This document shows, in pieces, positions 17,371 through 26,114 of a stretch of 64,000 nucleotides of DNA. Positions within the stretch are counted from its first letter, which is position 1. Each line of letters opens with the position of its first letter. Position numbers and translations under genes: made by a program. Source of the DNA: Rummeliibacillus pycnus_A. GTDB taxonomy: Bacteria; Bacillota; Bacilli; Bacillales_A; Planococcaceae. Below the pieces are notes generated by a model. The model ran no database searches, was not told where the DNA came from, and saw only the letters and a program-made list of their open reading frames with translations. The stretch covers positions 2,294,001 to 2,358,000 of the forward strand of contig NZ_CP132291.1 of NCBI RefSeq assembly GCF_044359855.1, given 5' to 3'.

Positions 17371-17881
17371 GGTAATTCTCGCCTTCTTCCTCTTGAAGTT
17401 CAATTCTCAAAAGTTTCAATGCTTTGTAAAGCCTGGTTTTAATCGTATTTGTGTTTTCATTGAGAACATAACCTACTTCTTCGATTTTCATATCTTCAAA
17501 GAAACGTAATATAACAACTTCACGATATTTTGTTGGTAATGTTGATAACGCTTGTTGAAGATCAATATTTTCATAATGATCTTCTTGTGACGGTGTCAAA
17601 AATAATAATGTATCGTCTTCAGTCGGTAAATTACGATTTTTCTTTAAAAAATCAAGCGATGTATTAACGACGATTTTATAAAACCAGCTTTTTAGCTTTG
17701 CCTTCTCTATAAGTTGATCATAATATTGCATAGACTTTTGAATACTTTCTTGAACAATATCTAACGCATCTTGTTCGTTTTTCACATAACTATACGCTAG
17801 CCAATATAGTTGTTTTTTATTTGCTCGAATAAATGATAATAAATCATCATCATATTTTAGCTGCGCTTTTCTTTTTTTCAT
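17363..17881 (-). CDS. sigV: ECF RNA polymerase sigma factor, SigV-like
   Basis: A 172-residue ECF sigma factor. Region 2 (LYWLAYSYVKNEQDALDIVQ) binds the -10 element and core polymerase; region 4 (LPTKYREVVILRFFEDMKIE onwards) binds the -35. ATG 17881 is chosen because AAAGGAG lies 8 bases upstream; the open frame continues 12 codons further with no ribosome site. Coupled to the RsiV-like anti-sigma gene by an 8-base overlap. Function: response to lysozyme or envelope damage, inferred from the partner's type. A weak autoregulatory promoter (TAAAAC, 18 bases, CGTC at 17951-17924) is off the usual 16-17 spacing; a SigA-like TTGCAG/TATAAT overlaps it. Confidence 0.85.
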   Translation of the reverse strand: MKKRKAQLKYDDDLLSFIRANKKQLYWLAYSYVKNEQDALDIVQESIQKSMQYYDQLIEKAKLKSWFYKIVVNTSLDFLKKNRNLPTEDDTLLFLTPSQEDHYENIDLQQALSTLPTKYREVVILRFFEDMKIEEVGYVLNENTNTIKTRLYKALKLLRIELQEEEGENYHG

Positions 17882-18420
17882 TCCTAGAGCTCCTTTAGGG
17901 AATTTTCCTGTATACATTTTAAAGACGATTATACATGCATAAAAAGTTTTACTGCAATTTTGGCAACAAAAGCTGAAATATTTAATCTATCAGCTAGGTA
18001 ACGCTCATTAGATATATAAAACACTAAATATTTATGTATATGAAATTTGGAATATTGTTTGCTTTTCTTCATATACATAAATCAATTTCGTAAATGCTTT
18101 TCTAGTTATCAATACAAATATTTTCTAAATAAACAACTCAATAATTCGGATAATATTTCATTTCCAGTATTTACTTAGTATGCCGCTCAGATGGCGCTTC
18201 ATAGACAATGTTCTAATAGATATACATATAACAATGGCCCATCGCCTTATTTAATGTTCGTGTATTTTATTAAATCTTTGAATTATGAAATTGATTCACA
18301 TGGGAAAGTATTGCAAAAATTCCATGCTTATTTTCAAGTAATACATAATACAATTTTGTAGATTCATATGTTAATACTCACTTTTATAATTCTTTTCCCC
18401 AATTCTATTGATTTTTTTAT
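17882..18420. other. Intergenic gap, sigV / efeO
   Basis: AT-rich and non-coding in all frames by eye. Apart from the inverted repeat at 18030-18082 it contains a weak family-A-like stretch (CCGCTCAGATGGCGCTTCA, 18183-18201) and the promoter region of sigV. Nothing else recognised. Confidence 0.5.
18030..18082. other. 15-bp perfect inverted repeat with 23-base loop
   Basis: ATTTATGTATATGAA (18030-18044) and its exact reverse complement (18068-18082) flank a T-rich loop. There is no T run on either side and no gene ends here, so it is not a standard terminator. It lies alone in the 600-bp gap between sigV and efeO. It could be a protein-binding site, a small RNA hairpin or a relic of a miniature element. 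Confidence 0.6.
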
Positions 18421-18435
18421 TGATAATGATTATCA
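18421..18435. promoter_or_regulatory. Perfect Fur box upstream of efeO
   Basis: TGATAAT-G-ATTATCA matches the 7-1-7 Fur consensus at every position. It lies 53 bases before the EfeO start, so the EfeOBU operon should be repressed in iron-replete cells. Confidence 0.95.
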
Positions 18436-18488
18436 TTACTATTAGTGAAACTGAAACGTGAAATGATTCAATAGAAAGAAGGATATAG

Positions 18489-19361
18489 ATGAAAACAAAA
18501 TCATTAGTAGCCATACTATTAGCAGGAAGCGTTGTCATGACAGGCTGCAATAGTTCAGATACTGCTAAAAAAGAGGATTCCAAATCGAAAACAGAAGCAA
18601 CAACAGGTCCCACAACATCACCTAAATTACAAAAAGAAATCGATGCTTACAAAGAATTCGCAATGGACCAAATGGACAAATTCACAATTGAAACTGAAAA
18701 ATTTGTTAAAGCAGTAAAAGCTGGCGATGTAGAAAAGGCAAAAGAAATTTACCCTACTGCTCGTATGTATTTTGAACGTTCAGAACCAATTGCAGAAAGC
18801 TTCGGCGACCTTGACCCTCGAATTGATGCTCGTCTTGCAGATTTAAAAGCAGAAGGACAAGGTGAAGAAGAGTGGACTGGTTATCACAAAATCGAATACG
18901 GTCTCTGGAAAGAAAACACAACAAAAGGCTATGAAAAAACAGCTGACCAATTACTTGCTGACTCAAAAGAATTACGTGCACGTGTGGAAACTGTTGATGT
19001 AACGCCAGACCTTATGATGACTGGTGCTGTTGACTTATTAAATGAAGTATCTACATCAAAAATTACTGGTGAAGAAGAAATCTATTCTCATACTGACTTA
19101 TATGACTTCAAAGCTAATGTTGAAGGCGCAGAAAAAATCTTTACCATTTTAGAGGATCAAATTACAGATAAAGATCCTAAATTAGCAAAAGATTTAACCG
19201 AAAAATTCAAAGCAGTAAATGACTTGTTAGCAAAATATGAAACTAAAAACGGTGGTTATGTTTCATATACAAAACTAACTAAAGACGATACAAAGGCTTT
19301 ATCGGAAGCTGTTAATCACTTAGGTGAACCATTAAGTCAAATGGGAATTATTATGGAGTGA
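18489..19361 (+). CDS. efeO: Iron uptake lipoprotein EfeO (imelysin/M75 domain)
   Basis: A 290-residue lipoprotein: lipobox MTGC with Cys20, a 25-residue charged linker, then an imelysin (peptidase M75) domain with the HKIE (HxxE) motif, His about residue 133, in YHKIEYGLW. EfeO/EfeM proteins bind ferric or ferrous iron outside the membrane and pass it to EfeU. First gene of the Efe operon behind a perfect Fur box; AGAAGGATAT ribosome site; 7 bases separate it from efeB. The cupredoxin domain of E. coli EfeO is missing, as in other Gram-positive versions (B. subtilis EfeM/YwbM). Confidence 0.92.
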   Translation: MKTKSLVAILLAGSVVMTGCNSSDTAKKEDSKSKTEATTGPTTSPKLQKEIDAYKEFAMDQMDKFTIETEKFVKAVKAGDVEKAKEIYPTARMYFERSEPIAESFGDLDPRIDARLADLKAEGQGEEEWTGYHKIEYGLWKENTTKGYEKTADQLLADSKELRARVETVDVTPDLMMTGAVDLLNEVSTSKITGEEEIYSHTDLYDFKANVEGAEKIFTILEDQITDKDPKLAKDLTEKFKAVNDLLAKYETKNGGYVSYTKLTKDDTKALSEAVNHLGEPLSQMGIIME

Positions 19362-19368
19362 GTAATCA

Positions 19369-20652
19369 ATGACTAAAACACATAATGATGAAAAACTATT
19401 TGATAAAAAAATCACACGCAGACAAATGTTGAAAATGACAGGAGCTGGAGCTGCTGGTATAGCTATTGGCGCATCTGGCATGGGAGGAATTTTAAAAGCA
19501 TTTGGTAAAGATGTTTTCTTGGATGATGATAATAGCGCAACCAACAAAGTAAACTTTTATGGTAAGCATCAATCAGGAATTGATACTGCTGTACAAACCC
19601 ATATCTACTTTGCTTCTTTAAATGTTTTAGTTAATTCAAAAGCAGAACTGAAAGAGTTGTTTAAAATGTGGACACCTCTTGCTGTTCACATGATGAATGG
19701 CGAAACAATTGGTGCGGAATACAAGAATGGCATGCTTCCACCAAAAGATACAGGCGAAGCAAAAGGACTTGATGCTCGTAACTTATCAATTACATTTGGT
19801 GTAGGACCTTCTTTATTTGATAAAAAAGAACTTGGCCTCGCATCTCTAAAACCAACAGAACTAAAAGACCTTCCCCATTTTCCAAAAGACCAACTAGAAG
19901 AGGCCTATACAGGTGGAGATATTTGCATTCAAGCTTGTGCGGATGATCCTCAAGTTGCATTCCATGCAGTACGAAACTTAATTAGAGCTGCATCAGGAAA
20001 AGTTTCTTTGAAATGGTCACAAGCAGGCTTTAACTCATTCCCTGTTGAAAATGGTAAAAAACAAACTCCTCGTAACTTATTTGCATTTAAAGATGGTACT
20101 GAAAATCCAATTACATCAAGTGAAAAAGATATGAATAAGGTTGTTTGGGTACAATCCGGCGAGTCTAAACCATGGATGACTGGTGGCTCTTATTTAATTG
20201 TCCGTCGTATTCAATTACATTTAGAAACATGGGATCGTACAGCATTAAAAGAACAAGAAAATACTTTTGGTCGCCATCGTGATAGCGGCGCTCCAATTGG
20301 TAAGAAAAATGAATTTGATGCTATGGACATTGAACGTAAAGATGAGAATGGCAACTATATTGTGCCAGAAAACTCACATGTATTCCTTGCAAAACAATCC
20401 AAAGCCCGAATCATGAGACGTTCTTATTCTTACTCATCAGGTATTGTAGATTCAACAGGTTCTTATGATGCCGGATTAGTCTTTGTATCATTCCAAAAAA
20501 ATCCTGATCAGTTTATTAAAATCCAAAACAACCTTGGTCGTTTGGATAAATTAAATGAATATATTACCCATCGAGGCAGCGGTGTCTTTGCTTGCTTCCC
20601 TGGCATTAAAAAAGGGAGTTATATAGGTGAAGCATTATTTAATACGTTGTAG
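19369..20652 (+). CDS. efeB: Dyp-type heme peroxidase EfeB (Tat-exported)
   Basis: A 427-residue protein. The N-terminus carries a twin-arginine motif (TRRQMLKM, Arg17-Arg18) followed by a Gly/Ala-rich hydrophobic stretch, so folded, heme-loaded enzyme is exported by Tat. The Dyp peroxidase body holds the distal motif FKDGTENP with catalytic Asp about residue 242, and a conserved RIMRRSYSY with the distal Arg. In the EfeUOB system it oxidises Fe(II) to Fe(III) for permeation. Its stop overlaps the efeU start by 26 bases, so translation is coupled. Confidence 0.93.
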   Translation: MTKTHNDEKLFDKKITRRQMLKMTGAGAAGIAIGASGMGGILKAFGKDVFLDDDNSATNKVNFYGKHQSGIDTAVQTHIYFASLNVLVNSKAELKELFKMWTPLAVHMMNGETIGAEYKNGMLPPKDTGEAKGLDARNLSITFGVGPSLFDKKELGLASLKPTELKDLPHFPKDQLEEAYTGGDICIQACADDPQVAFHAVRNLIRAASGKVSLKWSQAGFNSFPVENGKKQTPRNLFAFKDGTENPITSSEKDMNKVVWVQSGESKPWMTGGSYLIVRRIQLHLETWDRTALKEQENTFGRHRDSGAPIGKKNEFDAMDIERKDENGNYIVPENSHVFLAKQSKARIMRRSYSYSSGIVDSTGSYDAGLVFVSFQKNPDQFIKIQNNLGRLDKLNEYITHRGSGVFACFPGIKKGSYIGEALFNTL

Positions 20653-22360
20653 TCAATTTGCAATAATCCTTCTCCTTGTTACACTAACAGCAATTCATCC
20701 TGTAGCTGCTGCGGAATCTTACAGTCATCTGTATATTTCCATTAGCGATGCAATTATGAATTCCAAACAAGGTGACGATGCAAAAGCAAAAGACGCAATC
20801 CAAACTTTCGAAAAAGATTGGAATCAAGCAAACGACAAAAATTCAAAAGAAGCAAAAGCTGTTACTCAAGCGTTGGATGAGGCACAAAACGCATCTTCAA
20901 AAGATGATCGTTTAACTGCACTTTCAGCACTTTCAAAAGCATTAACAGCTCTTGAAAAAGCTGAAAACCCGGTTGACGAAAAGGCCGAAAGAAAGGCTTT
21001 CGCCACTGCAATGACTCCTGCACTTAATCAATTACAAGCAGCGATCAAAGAAGGTAATGTTGAGAAACTTACAACAGCTTATAATAACTTTAATGCCTTC
21101 TGGAAGAAAAAAGAAACACCAGTACGCGAATACGATATTGCTGCATACGGTAAAATTGAAACGAAAATGTCTTTCATACGTATTGCACTTTCTGATGAAA
21201 AACCAAATATTGATGCAATTCAAGATCAATATAACGAACTACAAAAAGCCATAACAGATTTTGGGGCTGGTAAGAAAGTCGCTTCAACTGCTAAAGGTAC
21301 TTTCTCTTTACAGTCATTAGTTGACTTAATCGATGAAGCAAAAACGCAAATTGATGCCAAAGATTATTCAAAAGCTTCTGCAACGATCAAAAAATTCATC
21401 ACTACTTGGCCAAATGTTGAAGGAGACATTCGCACAAAGAATGCAGGTCTTTATACGAGTATCGAAAGTGATATGCCAATTATCGCCAGTGACTTGATGA
21501 AGGACAAAGTTGATACAAAAAATATTAAGTCTCAACTTGATCACTTTAAACAACAAATTCAACTTATTCAAGGTGACCAAAATTATAGTTTTTGGGATTC
21601 AGCATTAATCCTACTACGTGAGGGCTTGGAAGCATTATTAATTATCATTGCTTTAATTGCTTTCCTAAAAAAATCCGATCAGCGTCATATGGAAAAATGG
21701 ATTTATATTGGGGCAGGCATTGGTATTGCTTTAAGTGCTGTTTTAGCGATTTTAATGTCAACTATTTTTAACTCTGGAACGATCAATACAAGCCGTGAAA
21801 TGATTGAAGGTTATGTAGGTTTAATTGCTGCTGCTATGATGATCGGTATTGGTGTTTGGATGCATAGCAAATCCAATATTAAATCTTGGAATGCTTATAT
21901 TTCAAAACAAATGAACCATGCTATGTCAAAACAAAGTATGTGGGCAATGGCCTTTATCAGTTTCCTTTCTGTATTCCGCGAAGGTGCTGAAACATTAATC
22001 TTTTATATGGGAATTGCACCGAATATGTCAACATCTAGCTTCACTCTAGGAATCGGTGTTGCAATCGCCATTTTAGCTGTTGTAGCTTTCTTATTATTAC
22101 GTGCTAGTGGCAAAATCCCAGTACATCGATTCTTTGCAGTTGCAACTATATTAATTTACATTCTGGCATTCAAAATTATTGGTGTCAGCATTCACAAATT
22201 ACAACTTTTAGATATTTTACCTTCCCATATTCTTAACGGATTACCTGTATCGGCTTCAATTGGATTTTATCCAACAGTTGAAACCATTGTAGGGCAAGTT
22301 GTTGTACTTGTTTTAGTTGTGTTAACAGTTATTTATAAAAAGCGTAACGAACATAAATAA
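20627..22360 (+). CDS. efeU: High-affinity iron permease EfeU (FTR1 family) with large N-terminal outer domain
   Basis: A 577-residue protein. A signal-like segment (1-29, ending PVAAAES) is followed by about 290 residues of extracytoplasmic, helix-rich, Ala/Lys/Asp-rich sequence made of similar modules. The FTR1 permease domain then follows with two iron-binding REGxE motifs, REGLE (331-335) and REGAE (451-455). E. coli EfeU is only about 280 residues; long versions with the outer domain occur in Firmicutes. The GTG start has GGGAG 8 bases upstream and lies inside efeB. Operon order is O-B-U, whereas B. subtilis has U-O-B. Confidence 0.9.
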   Translation: MKHYLIRCSQFAIILLLVTLTAIHPVAAAESYSHLYISISDAIMNSKQGDDAKAKDAIQTFEKDWNQANDKNSKEAKAVTQALDEAQNASSKDDRLTALSALSKALTALEKAENPVDEKAERKAFATAMTPALNQLQAAIKEGNVEKLTTAYNNFNAFWKKKETPVREYDIAAYGKIETKMSFIRIALSDEKPNIDAIQDQYNELQKAITDFGAGKKVASTAKGTFSLQSLVDLIDEAKTQIDAKDYSKASATIKKFITTWPNVEGDIRTKNAGLYTSIESDMPIIASDLMKDKVDTKNIKSQLDHFKQQIQLIQGDQNYSFWDSALILLREGLEALLIIIALIAFLKKSDQRHMEKWIYIGAGIGIALSAVLAILMSTIFNSGTINTSREMIEGYVGLIAAAMMIGIGVWMHSKSNIKSWNAYISKQMNHAMSKQSMWAMAFISFLSVFREGAETLIFYMGIAPNMSTSSFTLGIGVAIAILAVVAFLLLRASGKIPVHRFFAVATILIYILAFKIIGVSIHKLQLLDILPSHILNGLPVSASIGFYPTVETIVGQVVVLVLVVLTVIYKKRNEHK

Positions 22361-22372
22361 ATCAAACATAGT

Positions 22373-22409
22373 AAAGAGCTAACGACAAATTTTCGTTAGC
22401 TCTTTCTTT
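22373..22409 (+). terminator. Intrinsic terminator of efeOBU
   Basis: AAAGAGCTAACGA / TCGTTAGCTCTTT stem followed by CTTTTT, 12 bases after the EfeU stop. Confidence 0.92.
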
Positions 22410-22485
22410 TTGTTATACGCGTTCTTAACGATTCAAATCAATTAAATCAAAGTCTTCCATTTATCCCTTATATACAAAACATTAA

Positions 22486-23466
22486 TTAAATAATAGCCAA
22501 CACGACAGAACTTAAAATCACCGATACAATCGTTAACATGATAAGTGGTTTTAAAGCTCTTGTTTTTAATTCTTTTAAGTCAACTGACATTCCTAATGCA
22601 GCCATTGCTACAGCTAAAAAGAAAGTACCTGTTTGAGCGATTATATTTTGCATTCCTTCGCTAAGCCATCCTTGTTGTGTACCCCACGTACCTAGGGCTG
22701 AAACAGTTAAGAATCCTAATAAGAAATATGGAAAAGAAGCTTTTTGACCTGTTCCCCCATTTTTAATTTTCATAAACCCTACAAGCAATAATGTTACCGG
22801 GAACAATAATAATACACGACTTAGTTTTGCCAATAGAGCTGGAGTTAGTGAAGCATCACCAAATGCGGCTCCTGCTAATGCAGCGTGTGCAATTTCATGT
22901 AAACTATATCCTGACCAGTACCCATAAGCTTCTGGCGTTAGGTTCAACAAATGACCAACAGTTGGATAAATTAAGGAGAAAATGGTTCCCATTAAAGCAA
23001 TCATACCAACCGACATGGCTGTATCTTCTTCTTTAGCTTTTACAATAGGCGAAACTGCAGCTATAGCGGCTGCTCCACAGATTCCTGTACCAAATGCCAA
23101 TAGCATCGTTAACTTTTCTTCTACGCCTAATAATTTCCCAATAAAAACTGTTAATAAGATTGTACCTACAATGACCCCTGCTGATCGAACAATCAATGGA
23201 AGTCCTTCATTTGCTACAACAGCAATATTTAATCGTATTCCATATAAGATAATTGCAAACCGTAAAATTTTCTTAGCTGAAAAATCGATTCCACTTTTCC
23301 ACTGCTGTGGATAAGGTCGTGTATTTCTAATAATAACTGCAATAATTATAGCAATTGCCAATGGCCCTAAATAATTCAAGAATGGAAGTTTGCTTAGGAA
23401 ATACGATACAATCGCTATAACAATGGTAAATGCTACTCCTTTAATAACCCCTCCAGATAGTTGCAT
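22486..23466 (-). CDS. YeiH-family putative sulfate exporter (UPF0324)
   Basis: A 326-residue membrane protein with about ten hydrophobic segments. The family signature is GTGICGAAAIAAVSPIVKAKEEDTA near the middle, then SLHEIAHAALAGAAFG. The YeiH family is annotated as a putative sulfate or sulfite-related exporter, mostly by gene neighbourhood. Divergent LysR gene upstream (CysL/YeiE-like) fits this pairing. ATG 23466 has AGGAGAT 7 bases upstream; the open frame extends 11 codons further with no ribosome site. Substrate not demonstrated. Confidence 0.83.
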   Translation of the reverse strand: MQLSGGVIKGVAFTIVIAIVSYFLSKLPFLNYLGPLAIAIIIAVIIRNTRPYPQQWKSGIDFSAKKILRFAIILYGIRLNIAVVANEGLPLIVRSAGVIVGTILLTVFIGKLLGVEEKLTMLLAFGTGICGAAAIAAVSPIVKAKEEDTAMSVGMIALMGTIFSLIYPTVGHLLNLTPEAYGYWSGYSLHEIAHAALAGAAFGDASLTPALLAKLSRVLLLFPVTLLLVGFMKIKNGGTGQKASFPYFLLGFLTVSALGTWGTQQGWLSEGMQNIIAQTGTFFLAVAMAALGMSVDLKELKTRALKPLIMLTIVSVILSSVVLAII

Positions 23467-23523
23467 AATCTCATCTCCTATTTTGTTTTCTATAATCATG
23501 ATAGAATGTAGCTAATCAAAAAG

Positions 23524-23538
23524 ATAATTAATGATTAT
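23524..23538. promoter_or_regulatory. ATAAT-N5-ATTAT dyad, candidate LysR operator
   Basis: A 15-bp T-N11-A type dyad in the short region between the divergent YeiH and LysR genes, 36 bases before the LysR start. The position fits autoregulation and control of YeiH; binding is inferred. Confidence 0.45.
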
Positions 23539-23574
23539 TATTAAAACCATAAGTATTTACTTATAGGAGGGTCT

Positions 23575-24423
23575 ATGGCTGATAAACTACAGATTTTCTT
23601 AACTGTCGTAAAGCATATGAATTTTTCACGAGCTGCAGAAGAGTTGTATATGACACAGCCGGCTGTCAGCCAATATATAAAAAGTTTAGAAGAAGAACTA
23701 AACGTGCAGCTTTTTGATCGTTCAAAAAAAAAGATACAACTTACTAAAGCTGGGGAAATTGTGATCTACTATGGAAAAGAAATAAACATGTTATCCACAA
23801 AAATGAATCGAGCATTGGACGATCTGACGAATCATGTTGCTGGTGAATTACTACTTGGTGCAAGTTATTCATATGGTGAATACCTTCTACCCAAATGTTT
23901 AGCTGCATTTTTAACAGATTATCCACAAGTATATCCACGTATATGTATCGATAATACAACAGAGATAGCTGATAAGATCATTAATCAAACTTTAGATTTG
24001 GGGATAATTGAAGGTTCTATTCCCATTAAACGAATAGTTATGCACAAGATTGCAACAGATCATATGGTCATTGTTGCAAAGTCTGAACAAACTGTGCATA
24101 ACTTAAATGATCAAACATGGATTATTAGAGAACAGGGATCTGGTACCCGTGAAGCATTCGAACATTTTATAAAGGAACATAATATTGTACCTCATCGTAT
24201 ATTAGAATTTGGTAGCACACAGCTCATAAAAGAAGCCGTTGTAAATGGTCTAGGTGTTGCACTACTCTCTGAATGGACAATTAAAAACGAAATGCAGTTA
24301 AACAAGTTACAGATTGTTTTAAAGGATAAATACAATTATAATCGTGACTTCCATGCCATTCATCTCAATACGCCATTCCTTTCAAAAACAACCGAGACAT
24401 TTCTTGAGTTTTTGAAAAAATAA
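23575..24423 (+). CDS. LysR-family transcriptional regulator (CysL/YeiE-like)
   Basis: A 282-residue LysR protein: N-terminal HTH (residues 1-60, FSRAAEELYMTQPAVSQYIK) and a periplasmic-binding-like effector domain. The motif REQGSGTREAFE in the effector domain is shared with CysL/YeiE-type regulators of sulfur metabolism. Divergent from a YeiH gene, the known pairing for YeiE in enterobacteria. AGGAGG ribosome site only 4 bases from ATG 23575, slightly tight. Terminated by a hairpin at 24471. Confidence 0.87.
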   Translation: MADKLQIFLTVVKHMNFSRAAEELYMTQPAVSQYIKSLEEELNVQLFDRSKKKIQLTKAGEIVIYYGKEINMLSTKMNRALDDLTNHVAGELLLGASYSYGEYLLPKCLAAFLTDYPQVYPRICIDNTTEIADKIINQTLDLGIIEGSIPIKRIVMHKIATDHMVIVAKSEQTVHNLNDQTWIIREQGSGTREAFEHFIKEHNIVPHRILEFGSTQLIKEAVVNGLGVALLSEWTIKNEMQLNKLQIVLKDKYNYNRDFHAIHLNTPFLSKTTETFLEFLKK

Positions 24424-24470
24424 AAAAGTCCCTGTGAAAAAGCATAGTATCAAAGTGGATATATCAAGGA

Positions 24471-24513
24471 AAAAGGAGTTGCCAAATGTGCTATATTTGG
24501 ACAACTCCTTTTT
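24471..24513. terminator. Bidirectional intrinsic terminator, LysR / fumC
   Basis: AAAAAGGAGTTGCC...GGACAACTCCTTTTT stem with one mismatch. It serves the convergent LysR (plus) and possibly fumC (minus) transcripts. Its core AAGGAGTTGCC resembles the terminator at 13215. Confidence 0.88.
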
Positions 24514-24571
24514 AACATATCTATACGAATTTAATGTATTGTGAAATGTATAATCAAAACCACAATAAGTT

Positions 24572-25954
24572 TTAGAATTTAATCATTTTGCTTGGAACAA
24601 CCCATTCGTTGAATTGTTCTTCTGTTAGAAGACCAGTTTCAAGAGCTGCTTCTTTTAATGTTAGACCGTTTTTATGTGCATGTTTAGCAATTTTTGCTGC
24701 ATTTTCATAACCGATGTATGGGTTAAGAGCAGTTACTAACATTAGTGAGTTGTTTAAGAAGTGTTCAAGTTTATCTTCGTTAGCAGTAATACCTTGTAAG
24801 CAATGTTCATCAAAGCTGCGGATTACGTCAGATAATAATTCAACAGATTGCATGAAGTTATAAAGAATAACAGGTTTGAATACATTCAATTCGAAATTAC
24901 CTTGAGATGCAGCAAAACCAAGAGTTACATCATTACCCATAACTTGTACAGCTACCATTGTAACAGCTTCACATTGAGTTGGGTTTACTTTACCTGGCAT
25001 AATTGATGAACCTGGTTCGTTTTCTGGGATTGAGATTTCACCAAAACCAGAACGAGGACCTGAAGCTAACCAGCGAACATCGTTGGCAATTTTCATCAAG
25101 TCTGCAGCTAGAGCTTTCATAGCACCGTGAGCTGTTACCATTTGGTCATGAGAAGTTAGTGCATGGAATTTGTTTGGTGATGCAACGAATTTTAGACCTG
25201 TTTCTTTAGCTAATACAGCAACTACTTTTTCATCGAAGCCGTCAGGAGTATTTAAACCAGTACCTACTGCAGTACCACCGATTGCAAGTTCTAACATATG
25301 TTTAGAACTTTCTTCAATCATTTCTTCTGATTTTTCGATCATGTGTAACCAGCCACTAATTTCTTGACCTAATGTTAAAGGAGTCGCATCTTGTAAGTGT
25401 GTACGACCAATTTTGATTAGTTGCATAAATTCTTCAGATTTTGCTTTTAAAGTTGCTTTAATTTGACGTAAAGCGGGAATTAAATTCTTTTCTACTGCAA
25501 TTGAAGTTGCAATATGAATTGCAGTCGGGAACGAGTCGTTCGAGCTTTGAGATTTATTCACATCGTCATTCGGGTGTAGGCGTTCTTCACTACCTTTGGC
25601 TTCAAGGTATTCGTTACCAAGGTGAGCAATTACTTCGTTAACGTTCATATTGGTTTGAGTACCACTACCTGTTTGCCAAATAACTAGTGGGAATTCGTTG
25701 TCCCATTTACCAGCCATGATTTCATCAGCTGCATAAGCAATCGCATCCGATTTTACTTGAGATAATGTACCAAGTTCAACACATACTTTTGCTACTGATT
25801 TTTTAAGTAATGCATAGCCTTGAATAAAGTCGATAGGCATATGTTCAGAACCAATTTTAAAGTTTTGTTTACTACGCTCCGTTTGAGCACCCCATTTATG
25901 TTCTGCAGGTACTTTTACTTCTCCCATGGAATCATGTTCAATACGATATTCCAA
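24572..25954 (-). CDS. fumC: Fumarate hydratase class II
   Basis: A 460-residue class II fumarase (fumarate to L-malate, TCA cycle, cytosol). The superfamily signature GSSIMPGKVNP is present, preceded by the SGSGTQTNMNVNEV active-site region near residue 95 and HPNDDVNKSQSSND near 130. Start: TTG 25954, giving an N-terminus aligned with B. subtilis FumC (MEYRIE...GEVKVPA), with GGAG 9 bases upstream. Earlier in-frame ATG and GTG codons would put that ribosome site inside the gene. A cre-like element lies 52 bases upstream. Confidence 0.94.
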   Translation of the reverse strand: MEYRIEHDSMGEVKVPAEHKWGAQTERSKQNFKIGSEHMPIDFIQGYALLKKSVAKVCVELGTLSQVKSDAIAYAADEIMAGKWDNEFPLVIWQTGSGTQTNMNVNEVIAHLGNEYLEAKGSEERLHPNDDVNKSQSSNDSFPTAIHIATSIAVEKNLIPALRQIKATLKAKSEEFMQLIKIGRTHLQDATPLTLGQEISGWLHMIEKSEEMIEESSKHMLELAIGGTAVGTGLNTPDGFDEKVVAVLAKETGLKFVASPNKFHALTSHDQMVTAHGAMKALAADLMKIANDVRWLASGPRSGFGEISIPENEPGSSIMPGKVNPTQCEAVTMVAVQVMGNDVTLGFAASQGNFELNVFKPVILYNFMQSVELLSDVIRSFDEHCLQGITANEDKLEHFLNNSLMLVTALNPYIGYENAAKIAKHAHKNGLTLKEAALETGLLTEEQFNEWVVPSKMIKF

Positions 25955-26006
25955 GTTGTTCATCTCCATTTCTTTTGCTACGAGTTTTGTTCCCACTCAT
26001 TTCTTA

Positions 26007-26020
26007 TGATAGCGCTTTCC
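26007..26020 (-). promoter_or_regulatory. cre-like element upstream of fumC
   Basis: On the minus strand GGAAAGCGCTATCA matches the CcpA site TGWNANCGNTNWCA at 13 of 14 positions (first T is G). It lies about 52 bases before the fumC start, so carbon catabolite control of fumarase is possible. Confidence 0.45.
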
Positions 26021-26114
26021 TCTTCAATTGTCTGCTATTCTGATCGGAACATAGTAAAAACCTTGTGAAAAAGTGAATTTCAAACTTTCAAATAAAGACT
26101 GTAGCGTGCATGAT

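Noticed and set aside
17924..17951. ECF-type promoter (TAAAAC...CGTC) upstream of sigV
   Set aside because: Spacer is 18 bases and the -35 lacks the TGAAAC G; kept only as a comment under sigV.
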